Positions 10,110 to 21,992 are shown, counted from the stretch's first letter. The stretch: 64,000 nt of DNA from Hanleya hanleyi (GCA_036873755.1 JAVTVY010025328.1:1-64000), one strand, 5' to 3'. Notes: generated by a model not told the origin, from the letters alone. Numbers and translations: made by a program.

Positions 10110-11030
10110 TGACAAAATAGCCTGTTTGGTATGAAAATTGGGCCTTGGATTGTTACCATTGAGAATGTGATTGAACATGGTTGGTATCGTGGAATGAAAG
10201 ATGTATAAAGTATTGTGATCTGTGATAACCGCATGAAAGCGGTATTTTACATAGATTTGAGAAAAGACCCTGTTAATATTTAAGATGATGTACACTGAAT
10301 TGTTTTAGATGATTGAACATGGTTGATGTTATGAAAGGAATGATGTAAAACGGAAATGAGATTTGTGAACAGAAATAACGAATAAACACGGCTAGCACCG
10401 CATGACAATTCCAAATATATGTGTTGTTGAATGTGTTATTGCGTAAGGGTGCAGGAGAATAAATCTTCCTTACATATAGGAATAGCAAAGAGGCGTGTTG
10501 GCTATATCACATGAAATATGATTGCAGTTTTGTAGTTTCCATTCTGCGTACTAGTATACTAGATGGTCCTGCATACACATAGAACTATTTACCAGAGCTT
10601 GCCACCAACTCATCCATAGTAATAAACGCCATCAGTCATTGACGCAAATTAGTAATTGGTTTTATATGAAATCAAGCGCTTTCATTCGAATTTTTTTAAA
10701 CTGAGGCTAAAGCAGACGTGAAGCAATGGAAATCTAACGCGAGTTTTGTGGATCCTTGTTACGATGCTCCCCAGTTCATGAAAAAAGGCGTATTTTTCTA
10801 TTTGCGAATGTTTCTCATCATATTCCGCAACTACTAGTTTATTCTCGACGTTTAACAACATGTTTAGATTTTGTGATTGTTTAACAACTGATACACTGAA
10901 TATGTTCGTGTTTTCACTTTGACGTCACTTGGATCGCGGTCAACTTTGCTGAGAACAAAATCGCACACGCCATAACTGATATAATCGAATGGAAAAGATG
11001 CTATTTTTAATGTTCAATTCGCTTTTCGTC
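10110..11030. other. no gene seen
   Basis: AT-rich. GATTGAACATGGTTG with following AATGAAAGATGTA-like sequence occurs twice (10167 and 10310), a decayed duplication of roughly 145 bp. No coding frame is supported. Confidence 0.4.
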
Positions 11031-12770
11031 CGTGGTCCGTCGTCCGTCCGTCCGTCGTCCGTCGTCCCTCCGTAAACAATTTTTTGTTATCGCGATTTCT
11101 CAGGAACTACTTTATGGATCTTTCTCAAATTTGGTACACAGGTTCCCCTTGGGATCTAGTTGTGCAAGATACGTTTTCTGGTCCGATTCGAAAATCCAAT
11201 ATGGCTACAAGGCGGCCATCTCGGATTTCCCCATGAAACCTTGTTATCGCGATTTCTCAGGAACGACAGCCTGGATCTTTCTCAAATTTGGTACACAGGT
11301 TCCCCTTGGGATCTAGTTGTGCAAGATACCTTTTCTGGTCCGATTCGAAAATCCAATATGGCCACCAGGCAGCCATCTTGGATTTCCCCATGAAACCTTG
11401 TTATCGCGATTTCTCAGGAACTACTGCATGGATCTTTCTCAAATTTGGTACACAGGTTCCCCTTGGGGTCTAGTTGTGCAAGATACCTTTTCTGGTCCGA
11501 TTCGAAAATCCAATATGGCCACCAGGCAGCCATCTTGGATTTCCCCATGAAACCTTGTTATCGCGATTTCTCAGGAACTACAGCATGGATCTTTCTCAAA
11601 TTTGGTACACAGGTTCCCCTTGGGGTCTAGTTGTGCAAGATACCTTCTCTGGTCCGATTCGAAAATCCAATATGGCCAACAGGCAGCCATCTTGGATTTC
11701 CCCATGAAACCTTGTTATCGCGATTTCTCAGGAACTACTGCATGGATCTTTCTCAAATTTGGTACACAGGTTCCCCTTGGGGTCTAGTTGTGCAAGATAC
11801 CTTTTCTGGTCCGATTCGACTATCCAATATGGCCACCAGGCGGCCATCTTGGATTTCCTCATGAAACCTTGTTATCACGATTTCTCAGGAACTACAGCAT
11901 GGATCTTTCTCAAATTTGGTACACAGGTTCCCCTTGGGATCTAGTTGTGCAAGATACCTTTTCTGGTCCGATTCGAAAATTCAATATGGCCACCAGGCAG
12001 CCATCTTGGATTTTCCCATGAAACATTGTTATCGTCATTTCTCAGGAAGAACTGCATGGATCTTTCTCAAATTTGGCACACAGGTTCCCCTTGGGGTCTA
12101 GTTGTGCAAGATACCTTTTCTGGTGCGATTCGAAAATCCAATATGGCCACCAGGCAGCCATCTTGGATTTCCTCATGAAACCTTGTATCGCGATTTCTCA
12201 GGACCTACTTCATGGATCTTTCTCGAATTTGGTACACAGGTTCCCCTTGGGATCTAGTTGTGCAAGATACCTTTTCTGGTCCGATTCGAAAATCCAATAT
12301 GGCCACCAGGCAGCCATCTTGGATTTCTCCATGAAACATTGTTATCGTCATTTCTCAGGAAGAACTGCATGGATCTTTCTCAAATTTGGTACACAGGTTC
12401 CCCTTGGGGTCTAGTTGTGCAAGATACCTTTTCTGGTCCGATTCGAAAATCCAATATGGCCACCAGGCAGCCATCTTGGATTTCCTCATGCAACTTTTTT
12501 ATCGTGATTCCTCAGGAAGTACTGCTGGGATCTTTCTCAAATTTGGTACATAGGTTCTCCTTGGGGTCTAGTTGTGCAAAATACCTTTTTCGATCCGATT
12601 CGAAAATCCAATATAGCCACCAGGCGCCCATCTTGAATTTCCCCATGAAACTTTGTTATCGTGATTTCTCAACAAGTAATGCATGGATCTTTCTGAAATT
12701 TGGTACACAGGTCCCACATGGACCTAGTTGTTCAAGATACCTTTTTTGGTCTGATTCGAAAATCCAAGTT
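11031..12770. repeat. GTCC microsatellite and 157-bp satellite array
   Basis: A (GTCC)n tract (11036-11070) leads into about 10.7 tandem units of 157 bp (from about 11084). Each unit runs TTATCGCGATTTCTCAGG, CATGGATCTTTCTCAAATTT, GGTACACAGGTTCCCCTT, GATACCTTTTCTGG, AATATGGCCACCAGG and GGATTTCCCCATGAAAC. Early units are nearly identical and the last three are diverged. Because 157 is not a multiple of three, repeated open frames cycle through all phases; they are not genes. Confidence 0.92.
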
Positions 12771-12796
12771 ACGCTTCAAATTAATATGGTATTTCG

Positions 12797-13047
12797 GAGT
12801 TGTGACGTTACATCACAAGAGTCGGCGGATGAAACGGTGGGGCATATTCTATATATTGACTATAGAGAATATCCGTACCTTCACCTTCCATATCAAGGAG
12901 TTCTAATAATTCGGAATTAAACAGTATTTCTTTAGTCCATGCAGTTTGCGAGTCCATGCAGTTTGCGAGTGAACTGCCCCACCGTTTCGTCTGCCGGGGG
13001 TCGGCTACATGAAGGGACGTCACCCTTGTGACACAACGTCACAACTC
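12797..13047. mobile_element. fold-back MITE
   Basis: Both ends carry GAGTTGTGACGTT, followed inward by ATCACAAG-like and GAAACGGTGGGGCA blocks in inverted orientation, so the sequence can fold into a long stem. A direct 20-bp doublet (GTCCATGCAGTTTGCGA) sits inside the right arm. It abuts the degenerate end of the 157-bp satellite. No clear target duplication was found. Confidence 0.6.
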
Positions 13048-13735
13048 GACAACTGTAGACTACTGCATGTTTCGATCCAAGGTAGATAATCAGGATTCAG
13101 ACACTTTCGAAGTTTCAAATTTACTGCGTGGACCAGATCCCTTCAGTATTAAGTATTGTACCATCTTACTATTTTCGAGCATGGTATCTTAAAAGATATG
13201 TCTCAAACTAGCCCAGTAAACAGAACAGAATTAGCATTCGTTCCTAATTATAAAATCTTAAGTATCTTTCATAGCTCATGCCAAAGTGTCAAAGAGATAT
13301 TTGTCTTCGCTGTCAGTACCCAATGACGACACGTGCGAAAATAAAAAAATAAAAAAATACTACAAAACGAAGACGAAAGATCATCTGTACATGTACATTC
13401 ACTTTCAGACTAACTTGTAATCTTGTACTATAACAACCGACATAAGTACAGTTTCTAGAAATCTTGAAACTCCTGAAACTTGGTGTTTTCCAGTGTCCCT
13501 TTTTTGATCTTTTTCGCTCAGATTCGAAATTCTGTGAACAAAATTACAAATCAATCGCTTGTTCCTAGTAACAATGGACAAAAATATCCTCTTGTCATTA
13601 GCTTACAATTATCGGACAATGGTGGGCGCCAAGATCCTTCAGGATCTCTCGTATATAAAATGGAGAAAGAGGTTTATATTTCCGTGTCGATGGCAAGCAT
13701 CATACACAAATATTTTGGATGTCAAATAGAATAGT
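13048..13735. other. no gene seen
   Basis: AT-rich. The frame 13480-13734 is open for 84 codons with a signal-like hydrophobic start but matches no family. No repeats of note. Confidence 0.3.
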
Positions 13736-13978
13736 TTTGCCCACTTTTCATCGCGGAAAGCAGAAATTTTGAAGAAATATGACAGAAACATCACTTTTCT
13801 GTTACCCCACCTGACCGCCATCTTGAATTTACCCATGATCCTGTGCTCGAGGGGTTATGCAAATAGGCTCAAAATTGCCCCAATAGATAAACTGTAAAGT
13901 CAAGGAGTTTCAGCTCTCCATTTTTTTGTCATTCCGGATATAGCGCAGAAAGTTTGGCATCCCCAGGCCAGGTAGTGT
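13736..13978 (-). mobile_element. fragment of TTAA-type MITE
   Basis: Read in reverse this matches the left half of the complete element at 23454-24029: CCTACCTGGCCTGG end (decayed), ATATCCGGAATGACAAAAA, GAAACTCC, CATGGGTAAATTCAAGATGG and TTCAAAATTTCTGC. The right half is missing. Confidence 0.65.
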
Positions 13979-14514
13979 TGAAGGATCGTTCTCAGTCCAA
14001 ACGACTAAAATTCGCCAGTATTCGTCTCCTTGATCACCCACAGTGAACATATTAATTGAGATAAATCGGCCAGTTTTAATGAAATATTGTAGGTCTATCG
14101 ATGGTGGTGCGATACGCGGATATCGATTTTTATAGTTAATGAGTGCAATGTTTCTATCATACATACATTCGTCATCGGAGTTATTTAATTCTCCATGATT
14201 ATTCGCTGCACAGTCACTATCGTTAAATTTAATTCCATGTCTCCATGCATGCGACATGTTCCCAATATGGCTAGGGTAGGGCTTTCACTGTTGGTAGTGT
14301 TTTTATTTTCTGTGAACTTTTACATCATTGTTGCCACTATTCGGTTGTTATGCATGATTCTTCCGAATCGGATATGGACGAAAGTACGATGTACAGGTAT
14401 TTTCTACTTCTTTCTGTCTTAATTTCTCGTATATTCTTGAAACATTCTTCGTGCAATTCTAATGAGCAAACAGCTCGCGTAGTTTTAGCCCTATTACTGT
14501 TACTATAAATGAAA
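13979..14514. other. no gene assigned; minus-strand open frame
   Basis: A minus frame covers 13910-14257 (115 codons). Its C-terminal third is only the MITE read through. The N-terminal part is acidic (NNSDDECMYDR) and unidentified. Whether it is an exon cannot be told. Confidence 0.2.
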
Positions 14515-14960
14515 ACAACGACAACCATAATATAAAAAGAGAACCCACATAGGCTGGTTCCTGCAAGAGAGAACCGGTCAACAATTTTCAATGATGCTGG
14601 CAAGACATCATGATGTTCCAAAACTATCAAATCCGTGTCGCTGATAAAGTCGTTCCTTTGAAGTCGTTATCTGGAGAATGATGTATCTCAGGCTTTATTT
14701 GATATGAACACCATCAGGATCTTTAAGTACATGGGTTCATACGGCCCCTAGCCCCGGGTTAAGCTGAATTAGACACCAGGTACGAAACGCAAAGCCATAG
14801 ATCTTGCACGCTATGCTCGTATTTGGAAAATTTGGGAAATTTTGAATGAAGGCGTTTGGTGTAAAGCGCTGTTTTATAAGTTGCTACAATAATGTTTTGT
14901 GACGTTGACTAAAATCACATGATCACATATAACACATGATCTAGCAAGTCACCAGGATGT
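14515..14960 (-). mobile_element. 3' tail of dispersed RT element
   Basis: Shares TTTTCAATGATGCTGGCAAG, ACATCATGATGTTCC, GAATGATGTATCTCAG, CGGCCCCTAGCCCCGGGTTA and ATAGATCTTGCACGCTACG with the copy at 41160-42300, where these blocks lie downstream of the RT reading frame. Only non-coding tail and decayed C-terminal sequence remain. Confidence 0.6.
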
Positions 14961-15619
14961 CACTTGGATGTGGCCCTTGTGACATGTATTTGTTCGCTAT
15001 GGTATTGATATATTCACGACCGTTTGATGTTATCTATAGTATCGTCATCGTGAAGATATTATGTTTTTATATCATTGTCTGTAGTGAAAATATCGCCTAA
15101 ATCCTGTACTTTATCTCACCGAATAGTATACGATAGAATGCAGTATGTACATGGTAGCAATAACAACACAGCATGCATTTAATAGTCAGAAGCGTTCGGT
15201 TTCCTCCACTAAAACATAACCAGTCATTGAAAAGCATTTGAATACTTGAGTGTCATTCTACATTCTAATAATTTTTTAGAGTTTTGACCACTCCCACCCC
15301 CCCCCCTCCGCTGGACTGGTTGAGAGTGTATATTAGGTAACCTCAACAACGAGGATGCTACCCTAAGAGGCCTTTTTATGTTTACCGAAGCCTGGTTAGG
15401 GATTCGTTCAAAGTCTCTAGAGCGGTGCCTTATTATATACTTCGTTTGAAAATGGCATACAAATATATTACTTTCGTTATAAATAGTATTGTTTTCGCCT
15501 TTTGACAGATTTATTTCTTACTTCTCACAGGATAAACCACTCATTGATCGCATGAGGGAAATTCAGAGAGGAATATGAACATCACTGAAAGAATCACAGA
15601 TATCAGCAACGGCACCAGC
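14961..15619. other. no gene seen
   Basis: AT-rich with a poly-C tract near 15295. No open frame or repeat family supported. Confidence 0.4.
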
Positions 15620-15850
15620 AATGACATGGAATCCGAGATGTGCTGAAATTTTTCGTAATTTTTGAAGAAATATGACGAAATCATCACTTTTCTGGTACCG
15701 CCAAATGGAGGCCATTTTGAATTTATCCATGATCCTCTGCTCAGGGGTCATGCAAATAGTCTCAAAATGACTCCAACATGATAATCTAAAAAGTCACAGA
15801 GTTTCAGCTCTCAATTGTTTGTCGTTCCGGAGATAGGAGCAAAAAAACAA
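15620..15850 (-). mobile_element. fragment of TTAA-type MITE
   Basis: Reverse-orientation internal piece of the MITE at 23454: it has TTGAAGAAATATGACGAAA, ACTTTTCTGGTACC, GGCCATTTTGAATTTA, CCATGATCCTCTGCTC and GTCGTTCCGGAGATAG. Both termini are lost. Confidence 0.6.
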
Positions 15851-16505
15851 CTTCCTCGCTTGGCACACAACATAAACGGTTGGCCTGTTCTCAGGATAAT
15901 GCGACGGCGAAGTAGCAGGCATAAGGTCCGAGATTCAATATTGAGTGGTCGTTCATAAAAAAGTTTCCGCTTCAGTAACCGAAATACGTAGTAGAGAAAA
16001 TACGAGTAACTGTACGAGTAAGGCGTAAGCGTTGAGACGATTCTTTTTCACGAATCGACAGTTGCGAGGACTTTCTCTTACATAAACGACACAATCTTTT
16101 GTTGTTGGAGGTAAAGATTATTTTTCAAGAATCTGAACTTCCACAGCCGGTGTGTTCCTTTAGGTAATTGGGTGAGTATTATTGTATAATGAAGGCGCAG
16201 GTGCGGCTTCTCGGACTCGTGGTATATTGACATACTTCATGTAAGAAGACATAGATTTTGTCAAGAAATTCAGCACTAAAAATCGGTGGTCTCGGTGTAA
16301 GAAGAAGTGGTATCTATTTGTTGCACACTTGTGTCCCTTTGGTCAAAACTATCGCTTTGCTATGTTGATATTATAATATCAGGTTTTATCATTTTATTGT
16401 ATGACATCGTATTTATAAAATGAACCAGTATTTAGAGGTTGTGCGTAGTCGACACATCGCCTGGCTATCTTCGTTCCAGTTTACGTGGCCAAATTAATAG
16501 TCGTG
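15851..16505. other. no gene seen
   Basis: No coding frame or known repeat. It precedes the inverted-repeat end at 16506. Confidence 0.35.
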
Positions 16506-16549
16506 TTAAGGTGGTTCATACCTCAAAACTTTATCCGGTGACCAACCCT

Positions 16550-16877
16550 ATATATTTGTTATTGGTACAGGCGCTTTTTCACTGCGAGCAGGTGTGCGTA
16601 GTATAAGAAAGGTAGTGGCGTATGCTAATACGGTTATTCTAATGATTACTGCTTTAGACTGGCAGTCGTTATAGTGTATGGTATGGCAGTTTGGGCTTTT
16701 GCGTGACAGTAGTGTCAATTAGTCTGGTCCAGTTTATACTGGTTATCCGGGTCGGTAGCGGAGAAGGTTTGAATTGGTTGTGTAATACAATGGGTTTATA
16801 AGGACTGGCAGTCCAGTAGATTTCATCGAAGTTCTGGCCTAGCTTGGCCGCCGGTACACGCATTTTTGCCTAAATTT
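16550..16877 (+). repeat. Ngaro split direct repeat A1
   Basis: 328 bp, nearly identical to 21325-21652 and starting ATATATTTGTTATTGG. It ends nine bases before the gag ATG, so it supplies promoter and leader. Confidence 0.9.
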
Positions 16878-16885
16878 ACAAGACG

Positions 16886-17665
16886 ATGGAAAATTCTAAC
16901 GGCGCGAGTACTAATCTCTCGGAAGCAGGCCCGTCACATGAACAAGACTCCAGCGTTATTCCTGGACTTTTCGAAAAATTCTGCTCTTACGTTGATGAGA
17001 CATTCAGCTCTTTGCAGGCCGATTTATCAGTCCAGCCTTCCAGAAAAAGATCTTATGATAAAGTAAAACTAAAATTTGCTGGAAACCGGGCTCAGTTTTC
17101 TTTGAATGCCGAGTTAGTGGACGATCTTGAAGGAGCTCTGAACTCGATACGCCAAGGAAAACTAGATTCCACTCGTATCCACGTGGAAAACGCATTGGAG
17201 AAATTACATAAGCGAAATAAGGTAATCCGCCTTGCAGATAAATCCCCCGGTGGCTGAGATACTGTTAAAGAATATGAATCGGACGAATTGGCCAGCGATT
17301 CGGAGGACGGCAAACGTATACGACAGGCAGAAGGCCGGGCCTTACGTAAGCGAAGTGAGAAGGCGCGCATGCGCAGGTATCGGTCTTCACATTTGCAGAT
17401 CAACAGCTCCTCCGTCCAACCTGTTTTTGGTGCTAATGCTGCTCAGCCTGCTTTCACTAACCGACCCCAGTCCCAGACGCAGTCCTTTCGGAGTGGCTCA
17501 CCTTCGGAGCGTTTCCAAGCACGGACAGGCAGGACCATGTACCCCCTCAACGACCTCTGCTTCCGGTGCGGAAAATCCGGACATTGGGCTTTCGGCTGCC
17601 CCAACGACTCTGCGGTCACTGACCAGACGTCCGGAGACAGAAATTTCACCGGTGCCGCGAAATGA
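16886..17665 (+). pseudogene. gag: Ngaro gag-like protein, one in-frame stop
   Basis: ATG at 16886 directly follows repeat A1. The frame runs to TGA at 17255-17257 and then continues, in the same frame and with the same acidic and basic composition, to 17665. The second half carries one CX2CX4HX4C zinc knuckle (CFRCGKSGHWAFGC, near 17560-17601), the nucleic-acid-binding motif of retroelement gag proteins. The TGA sits where one substitution from a tryptophan codon would explain it. The 3' end overlaps the pol frame by about 10 bases. Confidence 0.75.
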
Positions 17666-19665
17666 TGGACCGGATTTTGAAGTTAAGTATTTCTCTAGTT
17701 TGAAAACTGAATATTTTGATGCTGACAAAAGTTTTTTATATGAGCTAGCTAAAGGCTCTGAATATTCTACTCCTGAGCAAGTTTCAGTCAAAGGGCGATT
17801 GAGAGAGCATTTACAATTCTGGCAAATGATTGGTGCAAACGATTATGTCTTAGACATTATAAAGAACGGTTACGTCATACCTTTCGCTAATACCCCAGAG
17901 AGTAGGGTTTTCCGGAATAATCGGTCCACTGTGAATGATTACGAGTTCGTCTCTGAAGCTATTACAGATTTGTTGAAAACTGGCTGTGCTGTGGAGGTTT
18001 CCTCTGTTCCACGAGTTGTTAATCCCTTATCGGTCGCCGTGCAGAAATCCGGCAAAAAACGTTTAATTTTGGACTTGCGTCATGTAAATAAGAATGTTGT
18101 TTTGAACAAGATTAAGTTCGAAGATTGGAGAAGTGCTCTTAATTATGTAGAACCAAATGGTTATATGTTTAAGTTTGACCTTAAATCTGGCTATCATCAC
18201 ATTGTCATATGTGAAGCCCAGCAGTGTTTTTTAGGTTTTTCTTGGGCATTTGACGGAATAACCAAATATTTTTGCTCTACTGTTTTGCCTTTCGGATTGT
18301 CGTCCGCTCCTTATGTGTTTACTAAATGCCTTCGTCCATTAGTGAAATATTGGAGATGTTTAATGTTTAATGTTAATGTTGATAAACTTCTTTGTATTGC
18401 GCAAGCCAGATTTGTAAAGCACTCGTTAGCCTGTTCAGGTTTTTTGGTTAACCTTGAGAAATCTGTTTTCGACCCAGTACAATTGTTGGAGTGGCTGGGG
18501 CTGGTATGGGATCTAAAGATCTCCTCGCTTATTATACCCGAAAGAAAAATTACCGAGCTTATTACTCGTTTAGGAGAGATTTTTGCGAATTTAGAACATC
18601 AGTCTGCTCGGAATTTGGCTAGGGTGACCGGAAAGATTATTTCCATGATTCCTGTAGTAGGTAACATAGCGAGACTCATGACCAGATATTTAAATTTTCG
18701 TATCAATTTCAGGTTTTCCTGGGACGGAGAATTTTTCTTATCTAGGAGTTCGCCTGTTGTACAAGAATTAAAATTCTGGATGATCAATTGCCCTAGTTTA
18801 AGCCGGCGCAGGTTATTTCATTACACTCTCCCATCAGTGTTGGTTTTTTCTGACGCTAGTGATTTGGCTTGCGCGGCTTTCTCTGTAAGTACGGGAACAC
18901 ATATTTTCCACAAAATGTGGTCACCTGTCGAATCTGAACAAATGGAGAGAGCTAAAAACCATTTGTTTAGGAGTACTAGCCTTTGATCGGTTTTTAGAGG
19001 GAAAAACCGTAAAATGGTTTACAGACAATCAGAGTTGTGTGTCCATTGTACAATCTGGCAGTAGGAGAACTCACTTACAAGAAATTGCTTTGGATTTATT
19101 CAGTGCATGCTTACGCAGCAATATTACTTTAGAAGTACAATGGATTCCGCGGGCCCATAATGTACAAGCTGATATTCTCAGTAGAATATTTGATCATGAT
19201 GATTGGCAAGTGAGGTGGAAATTTTTCAGTTTTATGAACGAAATGTGGGGACCGTATACGGTAGATAGATTTGCTCATTTTGAAAATGCAAAATTACCAA
19301 TTTTTAATTCAAAATTTTGGAATCCCGGAACTGCGAGCGTGGATGCATTTTCGCAAGATTGGCAGAAAGATAACAATTGGCTGGTACCCCCAATCTCCTT
19401 GGTTCCTCGTGCTATAAAGCATTTAAATACTTGTCGTGCAAGAGGTACATTAATTGTCCCTAAATGGCCATCGGCGTTGTTCTGGCCTTTTTTGTTTGAG
19501 AGCGAGTTGTGTTGGATGCCTTACATACAGGATATCATAGAATTTCGAGACAATACAGGAATTTTTGTTCATGGTAATAATAAGAATTCGTTATTCGGTT
19601 CTCCCAAGTTTTCTTCCGCTGTTCTTGCAGTGCGTTTAAATGGGAAGTATGCTAACACACTGTAA
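17655..19665 (+). pseudogene. pol: Ngaro reverse transcriptase/RNase H, inactivated
   Basis: RT motifs appear in order: KKRLILDLRHVNK, FKFDLKSGYHHI and LPFGLSSAPYVFTK. The catalytic YxDD box is replaced by NVDK (18375-18386), removing one essential aspartate. RNase H follows with VFSDASDLACAAF and, after a frameshift near 18950-18960, FTDNQS and the ADILSR aspartate. The frame downstream (19039-19665) is open to its stop. The N-terminal boundary is set by homology-like sequence, because the open frame extends back to 17232 without an ATG. This copy cannot make active polymerase. Confidence 0.85.
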
Positions 19666-20158
19666 TGACATATTTGAGGTAATGTCACGAAACAAATGTA
19701 GTTATTTATGTACAATTTGGATGTAGCCGAATGGCATGATGTAGCCGAATGGCATGATGTAGCCGAGCCGAATGGCATGGCGTAGCCGATTGGCATGGTG
19801 TAGCCGAATGGCATATAGTATTTGTTTTTGCGTGTTTAAATCGCAGTAGTTCGCCGCTTGGCTTATTTGGACAGTGGCAATCTAATGACGGCTAGAAGCC
19901 GATTGATGTAATAATGAAAACCGAATTTAATCATTTATGATTATCAATATTTGATAATTCATCAATATTTGATGGTCGCCGAGTAACGGGCAGACTTGTT
20001 TGGGTTCATTATACTATACATATATTCCACTTTGATGAGTAACAACAGGACATGTTTTCCTGCATGTAGCATAAATTCAGTTCTGTTGAAATTGTTATAA
20101 TAATAAAGAAGCATTTTGTGTACTCAATTCTTTTATTAAATGTTTATTTCTGTTTACA
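19666..20158. other. Ngaro inter-ORF spacer
   Basis: Non-coding sequence between RNase H and recombinase. It holds the 18-bp repeat at 19722-19818 and ends in TTTCTGTTTACAG, a splice-acceptor-like sequence directly before the recombinase frame. Confidence 0.5.
19722..19818. repeat. 18-bp minisatellite in the Ngaro spacer
   Basis: About five copies of GATGTAGCCGAATGGCAT, with one unit lengthened by GCCGA and one changed to GATTGGCAT. Confidence 0.85.
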
Positions 20159-20182
20159 GATGTTTTCAAATCGGGCATTTGG

Positions 20183-21172
20183 GTGGAAGTTAATAGGCAT
20201 TCTAATCATCCCACTTTAGCGCAGCTGACACGTGATCTTCCAAGTTTCGTTCTTCATAGTAGAGCAGACTCTACAGTCACCAAATATTCCAGAGGTTTTC
20301 AACACTGGGCTCAGTGGTGTTCAGGAAATAGAATTGAAAGTTTCCCGGCAGCAGAATCATATCTCGCACTGTATTTACTTTCTTTAGTTCAATCTGGGAG
20401 TTCTGCCTCGAAAATTGAAGACGCGTTCTACAGTATTAGTTGGGCGCACGACTTGGCGTCTGTGGACAATCCTTGTAGCAAGAAGTTTGTACGTTTGGTT
20501 AGGGACGCGGCCCTTCGTATTATTGGAAGGCATGTTGTTAAGAAAGAGCCAATTACTTTACAGATTTTGCTGGATTTAGTTGCTAGATTTGCTCATGCAG
20601 ATTCCAAGTTGGACTATCTGCGCGTGGTGACTATGTGCCTTGTAGCTTTTGCGGTGTTTTTGAGATATTCAGAGCTTGCCGGGTTGAAACGTTCTAATGT
20701 CGTTTTTCACGAGGATCACGTTTCATTATTTATTGAGAAAAGTAAAACTGATTTATTCAGAGAGGGCAATTTCGTTGTTTTAGCGCGAACTTTCAATAAC
20801 ACTTGTCCATGTCGTATGTTAGACAGATATCTTAAGGCTGCTTCTATTCCGAAGGACTCGGATTGCTTTATTTTCAGACAGTTAACTTTCTTCAAATCTT
20901 CTAACGTATATAAATTACGTAATTCTGGACCCCTATCGTATTCTAGGATGAGAGAAATTATGCTTGCTAAGTTTAAAGCTCTTGGCTTAAATACAAAGCT
21001 CTTTGGTGTTCACAGTCTACGTTCCGGCGGAGCCAGCGCCGCCGCTAACGCTGGCGTTCCCGATAGACTCTTTAAAAGGCACGGCAGGTGGCGGTCGGAA
21101 AACGCCAAAGACGGATACATAAAAGACGATCTTAAAACTAAATTATCTGTTACCTTGAGTCTAGGGTTGTAA
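20183..21172 (+). CDS. Ngaro tyrosine recombinase
   Basis: About 330 residues, the usual size for DIRS-order recombinases, which integrate circular cDNA. The N-terminal SAM-like core-binding domain (residues 1-110) is followed by the catalytic domain. Visible catalytic residues: R161 (FLRYSEL), a lysine in EKSKTD (186-188), H277 and R280 (HSLR), H300 with W303 (RHGRW) and the nucleophile Y312. No in-frame ATG starts the frame: it opens with GTG at 20183 and remains open back to a CAG at 20157-20159, so expression may use splicing into that acceptor or read-through. The frame is intact, unlike gag and pol. Confidence 0.85.
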   Translation: MEVNRHSNHPTLAQLTRDLPSFVLHSRADSTVTKYSRGFQHWAQWCSGNRIESFPAAESYLALYLLSLVQSGSSASKIEDAFYSISWAHDLASVDNPCSKKFVRLVRDAALRIIGRHVVKKEPITLQILLDLVARFAHADSKLDYLRVVTMCLVAFAVFLRYSELAGLKRSNVVFHEDHVSLFIEKSKTDLFREGNFVVLARTFNNTCPCRMLDRYLKAASIPKDSDCFIFRQLTFFKSSNVYKLRNSGPLSYSRMREIMLAKFKALGLNTKLFGVHSLRSGGASAAANAGVPDRLFKRHGRWRSENAKDGYIKDDLKTKLSVTLSLGL

Positions 21173-21227
21173 TAAAACGTAGTTTTCCGCTGTCCATTTT
21201 CGCCTTTCTTTGTCTTTTCGAAGTAGC

Positions 21228-21324
21228 CGGGCTACGGGGCCCCGGCTACTCTATTGTGAATAAAAGCAAGTGTTGAAATGATAAATAATTTGTGTTCGTT
21301 TGAGTAGAACGAATTAGAACATAA
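21228..21324 (+). repeat. Ngaro split direct repeat B1
   Basis: Begins CGGGCTACGGGGCCCCGGCT, a strong GC hairpin with the preceding GTAGC. It matches 21993-22090 with few differences and abuts A2 directly. Confidence 0.9.
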
Positions 21325-21652
21325 ATATATTTGTTATTGGTACAGGCGCTTTTTCACTGCGAGCAGGTGTGCGTAGTATAAGAAAGGTAGTGGCGTATGC
21401 TAATACGGTTATTCTAATGAGTACTGCTTTAGACTGGCAGTCGTTATAGTGTATGGTATGGCAGCTTGGGCTTTTGCATGACAGTAGTGGCAATTAGTCT
21501 GGTCCAGTTTATACTGGTTATCCGGGTCGGTAGCGGAGAAAGTTTGAATTGGTTGCGTAATACAATGGGTTTATAAGGACTGGCAGTCCAGTAGATTTCA
21601 TCGAAGTTCTGGCCTAGCTTGGCCGCCGGTACACGCATTTTTGCCTAAATTT
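21325..21652 (+). repeat. Ngaro split direct repeat A2
   Basis: 328-bp second copy of A1. The small minus-strand ORFs found in both A repeats are mirror images of the repeat and not genes. Confidence 0.9.
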
Positions 21653-21992
21653 GCATAATTCCTTCGGGTATTTTCTGTGCTTTACTTATTTGCAGATGAG
21701 TTGGCAACGCCGAGTTATTGAAGACCTCGAGAGAATTTGACACTGGCACTGTTAAGGCCATTCAATTTGTTTTTCGGTGTAAAGGATGGAGTCCGTCATC
21801 CTATAGCTGGAGATGCTTGGCGCACTGCTACGGTCACAGGTTTTCAGAGCTTTTACACGCTATTTTATCTCTGTTTTTGCCAGGGCGGCGTCCGGTGTTC
21901 AAGAAGGCAGTTTACCGTCAATCATGTATTTCTCCCCATTGGGGTTCTCGAGATTGAAATTATGATCTGTCTTATTCCATGTACCGCGTGGT
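21653..21992 (+). other. 340-bp spacer between A2 and B2
   Basis: Moderately GC-rich for the region and open in two overlapping frames (21718-21957, 21737-22024). It opens with TTACTTATTTGCAG|ATGAG, an acceptor-like sequence resembling the one before the recombinase. Content unidentified. Confidence 0.4.

Noticed and set aside
11032..12920. Series of open frames of 61-220 codons in the 157-bp array
   Set aside because: They are the same repeat read in shifting frames; the periodicity explains all of them.
16669..16863. Minus ORF repeated at 21444-21638
   Set aside because: It lies within Ngaro repeats A1 and A2; identity reflects the repeat, not a gene.
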